From positions 102,247 through 166,246 of the forward strand of contig NZ_JBNGOP010000008.1 of assembly GCF_050589625.1 (NCBI RefSeq): DNA of 64,000 bases, in the 5' to 3' direction. Below, in pieces: positions 25,701 through 33,447 of the stretch. The position numbers and the translations under genes were made by a program. The notes beneath the pieces were generated by a model. It saw nothing but the letters and a program-made list of their open reading frames with translations, was not told the origin of the DNA and did not search any database. This stretch comes from Pelagihabitans sp947500445 (GTDB lineage Bacteria; Bacteroidota; Bacteroidia; Flavobacteriales; Flavobacteriaceae). Position 1 is the first letter of the stretch. Every line of letters begins with the position of its first letter.

Positions 25701-28177
25701 CGGAATTGCAGCGACAATGGAAACCCTTTACGGTGGCTTCCCACACCTGTTCGGTACGATCGCTCCAGCCGAAACAAGAAAACCGATATGCGGTTTTTTT
25801 ACCGACCCAAAGCGAAACCCTCAATGTTTCGTACGAACGATTGGAAGAGGATCCCCGAATAGGGCATACTTTCAACTTGGCAATCGATGAACTGGGAAAA
25901 CCCCTAGAAACGGCATCGGTAGTTTACCCGCGCCAAATAGCTCCGGAACAACATCCGTTGCTAAAACGGGAAGCCGACGCGGCTGCCATGGTCTATGAAA
26001 GGGAAGATGAAAAACAGGCCTATATTGCGGCACTTTCCGCCGCCCGCAACGCTCAGGCGACACCAATAGTTACCTACACCAAAAACACTTATACCGCTGA
26101 TGTTGTTTCACCGACCATCTATCGCCTTCGTACTTTGGCAGATACCCAAACGTTTGAACTGACCGGAATGGATAAAGCGAAGACGCCCTTGTTAACGATA
26201 TCCGATTTTGAAACCGTGGAGGCTGCCGCGGTCTTGGACTATTTCGAAGAAGCGGATCCGACCATCTTCCAAAAACGTTTGATAGAACGGGTACAAACCA
26301 CCTTTTATGACGAAGCGCTTCTGCAAGAGTTGCCTGTTGGAAAGCTTGCGAGCCATGGGATTACCTATCAGCGCTACCAATTGGCCTATACCGCTACCAT
26401 TTTGAATACCATTTTTGGGGATAAACTTCCCGTCAATACGGCTGCTTTGGAAGCTATTATGGGCGATGGGGATACCGATAGCCAGCAGGCGGATGCAAAG
26501 TTTTCCAAACGGGACGGCCATTGGTGGATCCGTTCGGGAATAACCGATTTTTTGAACGGCGGCGATCTCAGTTTGGTTAAAAATCGGTTTTTTTCGCCTC
26601 AAAAGTATCAGGATCCCTTCGGTGCGGATACCAGCGTATCCTTCTACAAGGACTATTTTCTAATGATGGATAAGGTGACCGATGCGCTCGGAAAGGAAAT
26701 CCGCGCGATGGACTTTAACTTCAGGACCCTGAGTCCCATAAGGATGCAGGATGCCAATAACAACCTTTCCGGCATTTTGTTGGATGAGATCGGTAGCGTA
26801 AAAGCGATTGCCGTAATGGGAAAGGGCAATGAGGCCGATAGCTTGGAAGGCATAACGGAATTCACGGATCAGGCAGAGCGAACCCTGATTTCGGAATATT
26901 TTGTGGAAGGCGATTCGGCACTTCTCGAAGTCAAGGCCCGAGCATTATTGCAAAAAGCGACAACGCGTTTTGTATATGATTTCGATTCCTATAAAAATGC
27001 CATTGCAGCTCGGGAAGCGCAAGACCCAAATATGGTGGCAATGAACCCTTGTAAAGAGATCGGTGCCAAACCCACGGTGAACGCCACCATTTTACGCGAA
27101 AGGCATATTGACCCCGATTCACCGTTACAGCTGAGCTTTGAGTATTCCGACGGTATGGGAAACATAGCTATGGCAAAAGCTCAGGCCGCCCCGGGCGAAG
27201 CGCTGGAACTTACCATAAACGATGATTGCACCACCCTTCTGCAAACCACCAATACAGGTGACCGCCTGCGTTGGATCGGTAACGGTAGAACTGTTCTGAA
27301 CAATAAGGGAAATCCCGTAAAGCAATACGAACCCTATTTTTCGGTGAATCCGTTTTACGAAAATGCCATGGAATTGGTAGAAAGGGGAGTAACGCCGATT
27401 ACCTATTACGATGCCATGGGCAGGGTGATCAAAACAGAATTCCCGGATGGTACCTTTTCCAAAACGGAATTCGATAGTTGGCAACAACGGGTATACGACC
27501 AAAACGATACGGTAGCGGACAGCCGTTGGTATGCAGATCGGAAAAACGGTCAATTGGGAGAGGCGCAAAAGAGTGCCGCGGAAAAGACATTGAAACATAA
27601 CAACACACCGACCATTCTTTGTTCGGACACCTTAGGACGTACGATACTTAGTATAGCGCACAATAGGGCGGGCATTAGAGATAATCAGGGCGGGTTTATT
27701 CCGCAGACCGATGAATTTTATGCCACCTACATTGTGCTAGATGCAGAAGGTAACACCCTGAGCGTGATCGATGCCAAGGGAAATACCGTGATGGCCTATT
27801 TACATGATATGTTAGGGCATCGGGTATATCAAAACAGTATGGACGCAGGGGAACGTTGGATGCTGAACAACGCCATGGGCAATCCCGTAAAAAGTTGGGA
27901 CAGCAGGGACCATGTGTTCAGTTATGAGTATGATGAATTGCAACGCCCGGTTCGCAAGAGGGTAACGGGAGGTTCCAAAAATCTGGACCATCTGTATGAA
28001 ATTTTGGAGTATGGAGATCGAAAGAATCAACCCGTGGCGGAACGCAACCAAAGAATCGGGAATAATATGCTGGGCCAACCAATGCTACATAAGGATACCT
28101 CCGGGATTACAACCTTTGTGGTGTACGATTTTAAAGGGAATATCATAGAGCATAGAAAACAGTTGCTGAAAAAATAA
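22775..28177 (+). CDS. Tc toxin TcB-like subunit (SpvB/TcdB type), separate from TcC
   Basis: The 1800-residue protein begins (from ATG 22775, matching the paralogue's start) with an SpvB domain (about 35-350: KGGGALKGIDEKF; NGFSPELSLSYNSGAGNG). FG-GAP/VCBS-like blade repeats of the TcB beta-propeller follow (LLDLNGDGRPELVI; FLADMSGDGLTDIVRIRNG), then TcB mid/C-terminal RHS shell segments (GIPGILTEEASGWFYKNNLGD; RYIDLMNGKKPHVL). In Tc toxins TcB and TcC form a hollow cocoon that encloses the toxic C-terminus; the TcB propeller is the gate to TcA. It ends with KGNIIEHRKQLLKK at the normal TcB/TcC border, and the next gene starts after 5 bases. No signal peptide. It is longer than classic TcB (about 1480). 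Confidence 0.93.
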   Translation: MEPNRQTTARTDKNSNASGIEKLTAEKATESNALEIPTINLPKGGGALKGIDEKFKVNSANGTAGFSIPLPVTPGRNGFSPELSLSYNSGAGNGSYGLGWSLEFATIQRKTDKRLPRYRDALDEDVFMFSGVEDLVPYLELDTNSGAYVKKESVTPDGYTITRYRPRIEGGFARIEKIVHQDHGTYWKVTTGANIVTIFGRSIHARIADPEDHSRIFMWLPEFRYDGKGNWMRYGYKQDTNVASDGNPLSDVHLPDTLFEKNRRSGLAPFTNTYLKSIGYGNQEAYYADDTKPYDPQDPESDVHFFDLIFDYGEHNEALPTPAEERPWEYRSDSFSSYRSGFEIRTNRLCQRILMFHHFEEEKQFKGTAEEGDFGRDYLVRSLELFYGPSSINGSGVSEVTYLNAIKQSGYIRKPDGTYSKKSLPELEFDYQRLSWGNEVKVVDAAHIANTPVGLSNNYQWVDLYNEGIPGILTEEASGWFYKNNLGDVDENGRATFAPMRKVAERPSFSGLATGVLSLRDLESNGEKQLVVASSGVNGFFELTDTEKWTPLQHFEQMANIDLQDPNTRLLDLNGDGRPELVITEENAFVWYASDGKQGYLPAEFAEKTFDQEKGPAIVFADGEQTIFLADMSGDGLTDIVRIRNGAVSYWANKGYGVFSARIAMSNAPLFDRPDQFDPRYLHLADVSGTGATDLIYLGENSFKAYINLSGNAWSDEHLITPTFPMGGGAKLSVVDLLGSGTSCVVWSSDLPSDSGTPMRYIDLMNGKKPHVLQRYKNNLGKETYLEYKSATHYYIKDKLAGTPWLTKLPFPVQVLSAQTTVEKVTNVRFRTTYSYHHGYFDHAESEFRGFGRVEQQDTEYYNTWAKNVATDTLEQDPVLYQPPVLTKTWYHTGAFLDREQLLSQFKKEYWYELYKKQFPQLPLNVPSLELPNITISDTVDASDFETLREAFRACKGMAIRQEVFALDAPENPTDTELQRQWKPFTVASHTCSVRSLQPKQENRYAVFLPTQSETLNVSYERLEEDPRIGHTFNLAIDELGKPLETASVVYPRQIAPEQHPLLKREADAAAMVYEREDEKQAYIAALSAARNAQATPIVTYTKNTYTADVVSPTIYRLRTLADTQTFELTGMDKAKTPLLTISDFETVEAAAVLDYFEEADPTIFQKRLIERVQTTFYDEALLQELPVGKLASHGITYQRYQLAYTATILNTIFGDKLPVNTAALEAIMGDGDTDSQQADAKFSKRDGHWWIRSGITDFLNGGDLSLVKNRFFSPQKYQDPFGADTSVSFYKDYFLMMDKVTDALGKEIRAMDFNFRTLSPIRMQDANNNLSGILLDEIGSVKAIAVMGKGNEADSLEGITEFTDQAERTLISEYFVEGDSALLEVKARALLQKATTRFVYDFDSYKNAIAAREAQDPNMVAMNPCKEIGAKPTVNATILRERHIDPDSPLQLSFEYSDGMGNIAMAKAQAAPGEALELTINDDCTTLLQTTNTGDRLRWIGNGRTVLNNKGNPVKQYEPYFSVNPFYENAMELVERGVTPITYYDAMGRVIKTEFPDGTFSKTEFDSWQQRVYDQNDTVADSRWYADRKNGQLGEAQKSAAEKTLKHNNTPTILCSDTLGRTILSIAHNRAGIRDNQGGFIPQTDEFYATYIVLDAEGNTLSVIDAKGNTVMAYLHDMLGHRVYQNSMDAGERWMLNNAMGNPVKSWDSRDHVFSYEYDELQRPVRKRVTGGSKNLDHLYEILEYGDRKNQPVAERNQRIGNNMLGQPMLHKDTSGITTFVVYDFKGNIIEHRKQLLKK

Positions 28178-28182
28178 AAACG

Positions 28183-30597
28183 ATGTTCGATGCCACCACA
28201 TATCATTTGCCGAACTGGGAAGACAATCCCCAGTTAGAACCCGAGGTGTTTCGGTACTGGGACACCTATGACGCCCTAGGGCGTCCCGTTCAGGAAATGA
28301 TTGGACGTTCGGGGCTACAGAGGAGTACTATTGTACGAACGTACGACCCGGCAGGGCTATTGAACGGGATTATGGCCGACTGCGCGGAAAGAGGATCTAA
28401 AAATTATGTAACGCAGATCGACTACAACGAAAAAGGGCACCGCACCGGAATCACCTTTGGTAACGGAACGAGAACCACCTATACCTATGAGGCGGCAACC
28501 TACCGGCTTTCCGTTTTGCGAACTGTGAGGGCAACCGAAACGCTACAGGAACTCCATTATCATTACGATGGCATAGGTAACATCGTTGCAGTGGACAACA
28601 CGGCCGACGATGTACATTTTTTTAACAACCAAAACGTTTCTCCGTCCAAGACCTATGAATATGATGCACTATACCGCCTTTGCTTGGCCCATGGCCGTGA
28701 ACATGCCGGCCTATCGGGATCGGGCGCCGCATTGCCCGATGATCAATGGGACGCCTTTCGGACCAATCTTCCGCATCTCGGTGATGGGAGGGCCTTACAG
28801 CGTTATCGACGGCAATACCGATATGACGCCGCAGGCAATATGCGTACCATCAAACACATTGCCGGTCTCGGCGCACTTACCCATCGGTATACCAAAACCT
28901 TTTCCTATAACAATAACGATGGCGATAGAAATGCCCTGGGCGTGCCTTCAACGGCAACAAAAAACAACCGATTGCTACGGTATAGTGTAGGAACGGACCC
29001 ACAGCAGTATGCCTTTGATGCCCATGGAAACATGTCGGCCCTGGCACCAAATGCCGCCGATGACAGATTTGCAATAGATTGGGACAGCTTTGACCGATTG
29101 GCTTTTTTACAATTGGCCAATCAGGGAACCGCACACTATCGATATGGTTCCAATGGGCAGCGAGAGCGAAAACTGATTACGGACGGCAACAAAATACTCA
29201 AGGAGCGAATATATGCAGGGGCCTTGGAGGTGTACCGTGAATACCGTTCCGACGGTACCGTAAAAATAGAACGGGAATCCTTTCACATCACCGATGGTAG
29301 CAGAAGGATCGCTATGGTAGATACCAAAACAGTGGACGACCCTTCCGATCGTACTCAGGAGCAGCTGTCGCGATATCAGTATAGCAACCATTTGGGTTCC
29401 TCCGCGCTGGAACTCGACGATAGGGCAAGGGTAATTTCCTATGAAGAGTATTACCCATATGGTACTACGGCCTACCAAGCGGTAGGGCAAAGCATTGCCC
29501 CTTCGGCAAAACGTTACCGATATACCGGTATGGAAAGGGACGAGGAATCGGGCCTGAATTACCATTCCGCCCGCTATTACCTTCCATGGTCGGCAAGATG
29601 GCTCAATACCGATCCGATCGGCATAGCGGGAGGAATAAACCTATATGCCTATGTGTATAACAATCCTGTGAAATTGAACGACCCCAGTGGAACACATCCG
29701 CCGGATGTTGAGGAACCGCAGCAGCCAGCAGAACCAGAACCGGCGGAAGAGACCGAGACCGTTCCGGAAGCGGAAGGGCAAACGCCGGACCGACCGCTAA
29801 ATCTTCAGCTCGATCCCGAATGGGCCCGGCAAATGTTTGGGCCTCCCATCTTGCTGCCCCCGATCGATCCGGACCGTTTGGTACCCCTTGCAAACCGTCC
29901 CCCATCGGGACAGCCCTTGCCACCGCCACCGGATGTTCCACAACTCCCGCTACGGAGCATGCCGTTTTTTTCCAGATTGTTGTATGGAATACAGCAAGGC
30001 GCCGCAACCTTCAAAAGAAATGCAGAAACCAGAACATTCGATCTGGGCAGGTCTTTGCAAGAAGATGAAACACGATTTAGACTAATGATCGGGGAAGAGC
30101 CCGAAACGCCGGAAGTGGGGGCGACCCTGGCAAGTGCAGGTTTGGCCATTGCCGATAATGCAGGCCTTGTAGATCAGGTGAAAGAAGCTGCCTTGGGGCC
30201 CTTGTTGCCATTGACCATAACCGGAGTAGCCGGGTATCTCGTTTACGGCGCGGCACAAACGGGCGGTTCCGGTGATGGTACCGCATTAACGGGAGTACTC
30301 AATAACCTCAGCGGACTGGCCCCGGAAATACCCCTTGGCGACAATCTTAGGTTAAGGCTTCCCGGATCAGCGCCGATAACGACCCCTGCAAACCCGGAAG
30401 GTCCGGCGACGGACTATGTCGGTCTGGGCCTCGGTCTGGGCCTAAACTTGGGAACCATTCCCGTGCAAACCAGCCCTGATGGACCACCGACCCAAGTACC
30501 CCGTCATCAATTTCGATTGGATACCAACTCCAGGATCAACATCAATGGGGGCAACAGCAGGTTCAATCTAAATGTTGGATATCAGTTAACGTTCTAA
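28183..30597 (+). CDS. Tc toxin TcC-like Rhs protein, payload 1 (unknown)
   Basis: The 804-residue protein is a TcC-type subunit. Residues 1-503 form the RHS-repeat shell, with YD repeats (WDTYDALGRPVQEM; TYDPAGLLNGI) and the Rhs core YTGMERDEESGLNYHSARYY. The core ends in DPIGIAGGINLYAYVYNNPV and D500-P-S-G, the aspartate-protease motif that releases the payload. Residues 504-804 are the variable effector: a Pro/Glu-rich linker (about 505-610), a helical region with a hydrophobic stretch (ALGPLLPLTITGVAGYLVYG), then Gly-rich alternating strands (VGLGLGLGLNLG; NSRFNLNVGYQLTF). I see no enzyme motif; the end looks like membrane-inserting beta strands, which would suit a pore former, but this is a guess. 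It lies 5 bases after TcB. Confidence 0.92.
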   Translation: MFDATTYHLPNWEDNPQLEPEVFRYWDTYDALGRPVQEMIGRSGLQRSTIVRTYDPAGLLNGIMADCAERGSKNYVTQIDYNEKGHRTGITFGNGTRTTYTYEAATYRLSVLRTVRATETLQELHYHYDGIGNIVAVDNTADDVHFFNNQNVSPSKTYEYDALYRLCLAHGREHAGLSGSGAALPDDQWDAFRTNLPHLGDGRALQRYRRQYRYDAAGNMRTIKHIAGLGALTHRYTKTFSYNNNDGDRNALGVPSTATKNNRLLRYSVGTDPQQYAFDAHGNMSALAPNAADDRFAIDWDSFDRLAFLQLANQGTAHYRYGSNGQRERKLITDGNKILKERIYAGALEVYREYRSDGTVKIERESFHITDGSRRIAMVDTKTVDDPSDRTQEQLSRYQYSNHLGSSALELDDRARVISYEEYYPYGTTAYQAVGQSIAPSAKRYRYTGMERDEESGLNYHSARYYLPWSARWLNTDPIGIAGGINLYAYVYNNPVKLNDPSGTHPPDVEEPQQPAEPEPAEETETVPEAEGQTPDRPLNLQLDPEWARQMFGPPILLPPIDPDRLVPLANRPPSGQPLPPPPDVPQLPLRSMPFFSRLLYGIQQGAATFKRNAETRTFDLGRSLQEDETRFRLMIGEEPETPEVGATLASAGLAIADNAGLVDQVKEAALGPLLPLTITGVAGYLVYGAAQTGGSGDGTALTGVLNNLSGLAPEIPLGDNLRLRLPGSAPITTPANPEGPATDYVGLGLGLGLNLGTIPVQTSPDGPPTQVPRHQFRLDTNSRININGGNSRFNLNVGYQLTF

Positions 30598-30605
30598 GTA
30601 GAATT

Positions 30606-33089
30606 ATGTTCACGGAAGATACCTATTTACTGCCCAATTGGGATGCCGATCCCGAGTTGGAAACCGAAACCTTTATACAACAACATACGTATGACGCCAT
30701 GAACAGATCGTTTTTACAAAAAACGGGACGCTTAGGACTGCCCCTAAGTACCGTAATCCATGGTTACGACCGCGGGGGATTGCTGTATACGGTTCAGTGT
30801 GAAGCCGCCGAAAAGGGTGCGAAAAATGCAGTTACGGGCATTTCATATAACGAAAAAGCGCAGCGTGTCGGTATCACATATGGCAATGGCAGTTCCACTG
30901 CCTATAGCTACGAAAAGGATACCTTTCGTTTAACACGCTTGGTTACCCTTGGCATGGCAGGAAAAGTACAAGATCTGAACTACGCGTATGACCCAGTAGG
31001 TAACATTGCCAGGATTGAAAATGAAGCTCAGGACACCATTTTTTTTAACAACCAAAGCGTTGCACCTTCCAACGATTACGAGTACGATGCCCTTTACAGG
31101 CTCCAACGGGCAACCGGAAGGGAGCATATCGGGCAGGCCGGGGTGCATGCCAATAGTCCAGATGACCGAACGGATGTATTCAGGACAAACCTTCCGCATC
31201 CGGGAGATGGCGGGGCGTTACAGAACTATCGGCAGTATTATGAATATGATGCAGTGGGCAATATGCGCTTTGTACGGCATCTTGCCGGCCTTGGAAACCT
31301 TACGAACAGATGGACCAAGACGTTTGCCTACAACAATAACGGAACCGATAGGAACGCCCTTGGGGTCGATCCGGCAACGGTCCACAGCAATCGATTGCTC
31401 CAATATCAAGTGGGGACCGACCTGCAGCAGTTTTCGTTCGATGCCCATGGGAACATGATGGCCCTACTCCCCAATTCTGGCAACGGGCAGTTCAATACCG
31501 CTTGGGACTGTTTTGATCGGCTTGGGTTCATACAGCTTTCGAACCAAGGTACGGCACATTACATTTACGATGGCTCGGGACAACGGAGTCAAAAAATACG
31601 TACCGACGGAAACCGAATCGTTAAGGAGCGCATCTATTTAGGGTCTTTCGAGATATATCGCGAGTTCAATAGCGATGGAAGCGTGAAATTAGAACGCGAA
31701 TCGTTGTTGGTAAAAGACGGTTCACGACAGGTAGCCTTGTTAGAAACAAAAACAGTCGACCACCCATCGGACGATTCCCCGGAACAGTTGGTTCGCTTCC
31801 AGTATGGCAATCATTTAGGATCAACGGCCCTGGAATTGGATTGGACAGGAACCATAATTTCCTATGAGGAATATTACCCCTATGGGGCTACCTCTTACCA
31901 GGCAATGGACCAAACCGTCAAGGCCGTTGCAAAGCGCTACCGGTATACCGGTATGGAAAGGGACGAGGAATCTGGCTTGAACTACCATTCGGCACGGTAC
32001 TACCTTCCGTGGTTGTGTAGATGGGCTAGTGCAGATCCAATGGGAATAAAGGATGGCGTGAACGTATACGGTTATGTTTCATGCAATCCCATAAAACTTA
32101 TGGATACTACGGGAAACTATGGAGAAGCGGGTCACTTTTATACCGTATATTTCGTTTCATTGGCGGCTGGTATGGATGCGGAAACAGCGTTCAAAAATGC
32201 TTTTTTTGCTCAGCTTCCCGATGAAATAGGTGAATTGGATGCTGTCACCGCTCAAGCGAGAGCGGCTGTAAAACAGTCAATTTCCAACAAAGAAAGGGAT
32301 GAGGTGCAAACGTTTTTACATGCACTCACGGGAAGCGACGCAAAAAAAGAGCGGACCAGAACTAAAAAAGCGTTAAAAAAATTCGACTCCGGATCTATAG
32401 AATTTGGTTTTTTGATGCACCGTTTGGGTGATACCTACGCGCATTCCAAGTCTAATGGTCAAACCTATTCAACTGGGATGGGGCACGGTGCCGCCGGTCA
32501 CACCCCTGATGAAATATTTCGCAGACCCGCGCTCTATAAGAGTTATGTGCTGGATTTATATGATACCTTAAGTGCCCAGACCAAAGCAAAAGGGAAAAAA
32601 ACAAGGTTGTCCAGAAGCCAAGTAGAAGCGTTCGCCGATAAAATAGGGTCTATAAAGGTCATGACTCCGGAAAAGAAACATCAGGGCAAATATACCACCA
32701 AAGTAATTCCTCCTAAAATAGATGCCGGCGCAACGGAAGCGTCAGAAATAGCGATGATAAGATCGTTATCCCAAACCATGATGAAACAAAAAATGAAGCT
32801 CTATGCACCGGAAAAAGACTCTTATAGTATTTTTAATTCCGCAACTGCCGGTTGGACAGATTGGGACGACTACAAGGAGAAATACGGCAAGAGTCATTTA
32901 AAAAGTATTTTGGGCAGTGATATCAACAATGCCTTTGGAAATGTTGGGGACGCCCTTTATTCAGGGTCGAATGCCCACACCACGCCTGTCGATATACCAA
33001 CCCCTCTTATCGATATCGATTGGTCTTTTCCAAAAGATAGCTTTGGTTTTCCAAGATACGAGTGTTTGTTCGCTCCTTGTACTCCTTAA
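30606..33089 (+). CDS. Tc toxin TcC-like Rhs protein, payload 2 (Zn-phospholipase/P1-nuclease-like)
   Basis: The 827-residue protein repeats the preceding gene's design, 8 bases downstream. Its RHS core (1-503) is closely related (YTGMERDEESGLNYHSARYY), ending DPMGIKDGVNVYGYVSCNP and D500-T-T-G, a slightly changed motif with the Asp kept. The payload (504-827) differs completely. It has H510 (GHFYT), D539/E540 and D545 (LPDEIGELD), H572 (HALTG), H605, D609 and H613 (MHRLGDTYAH), and H627, H632, D635 (GHGAAGHTPD). This order of His/Asp in helices resembles zinc-dependent phospholipase C/S1-P1 nuclease folds, which use three zincs to cut phosphodiester bonds. Substrate is unknown. No signal peptide or immunity gene is visible. 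Confidence 0.92.
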   Translation: MFTEDTYLLPNWDADPELETETFIQQHTYDAMNRSFLQKTGRLGLPLSTVIHGYDRGGLLYTVQCEAAEKGAKNAVTGISYNEKAQRVGITYGNGSSTAYSYEKDTFRLTRLVTLGMAGKVQDLNYAYDPVGNIARIENEAQDTIFFNNQSVAPSNDYEYDALYRLQRATGREHIGQAGVHANSPDDRTDVFRTNLPHPGDGGALQNYRQYYEYDAVGNMRFVRHLAGLGNLTNRWTKTFAYNNNGTDRNALGVDPATVHSNRLLQYQVGTDLQQFSFDAHGNMMALLPNSGNGQFNTAWDCFDRLGFIQLSNQGTAHYIYDGSGQRSQKIRTDGNRIVKERIYLGSFEIYREFNSDGSVKLERESLLVKDGSRQVALLETKTVDHPSDDSPEQLVRFQYGNHLGSTALELDWTGTIISYEEYYPYGATSYQAMDQTVKAVAKRYRYTGMERDEESGLNYHSARYYLPWLCRWASADPMGIKDGVNVYGYVSCNPIKLMDTTGNYGEAGHFYTVYFVSLAAGMDAETAFKNAFFAQLPDEIGELDAVTAQARAAVKQSISNKERDEVQTFLHALTGSDAKKERTRTKKALKKFDSGSIEFGFLMHRLGDTYAHSKSNGQTYSTGMGHGAAGHTPDEIFRRPALYKSYVLDLYDTLSAQTKAKGKKTRLSRSQVEAFADKIGSIKVMTPEKKHQGKYTTKVIPPKIDAGATEASEIAMIRSLSQTMMKQKMKLYAPEKDSYSIFNSATAGWTDWDDYKEKYGKSHLKSILGSDINNAFGNVGDALYSGSNAHTTPVDIPTPLIDIDWSFPKDSFGFPRYECLFAPCTP

Positions 33090-33447
33090 GAAGCCTTTGC
33101 GGTACTGAAGTGCAGGACTATGTGGTTCAAGTACACTGGTTATCCTCCAAGGTATCATCTTCCGTTTTACTTTAAAAAAGGCAAGTCAAACGGGTTTATT
33201 TTAAAGGTAGTTCGGTGGCATTAGGTAACGATGGTTCGCAGTAGGAAAGAATTCGATAAAAGTAACAAGATAGGTATTGGAGTTACCTATCAGGTGTAGC
33301 AACACTTGAACTACCATTTACACAAAATGTAAAACCATTCATACAGATCGGGTTCGTACCCGCGCTACTACTACATACCTTGTAAGGGTAAAAATTAAAC
33401 CACTAGTAAGAGAAATCGTTAGTTCCCCCTAAGAACCTATCGTTTTT
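33090..33447. promoter_or_regulatory. Intergenic region ahead of the fused TcB-TcC gene
   Basis: This 358-base gap is the only long one between the Tc subunit genes before TcA, so a promoter for the fused gene is expected. It contains CTACATACCTTGTAAG at 33371-33386, nearly the same as the element upstream of the first TcB. No immunity-type small gene or clear terminator hairpin was found in it. Confidence 0.4.

Noticed and set aside
28178..28182. The break between TcB and the first TcC as a frameshift in a once-fused gene
   Set aside because: The break lies exactly at the normal TcB/TcC border, TcC has its own ATG start with a different opening, and the second TcC repeats the same start, so it is a natural separate gene.
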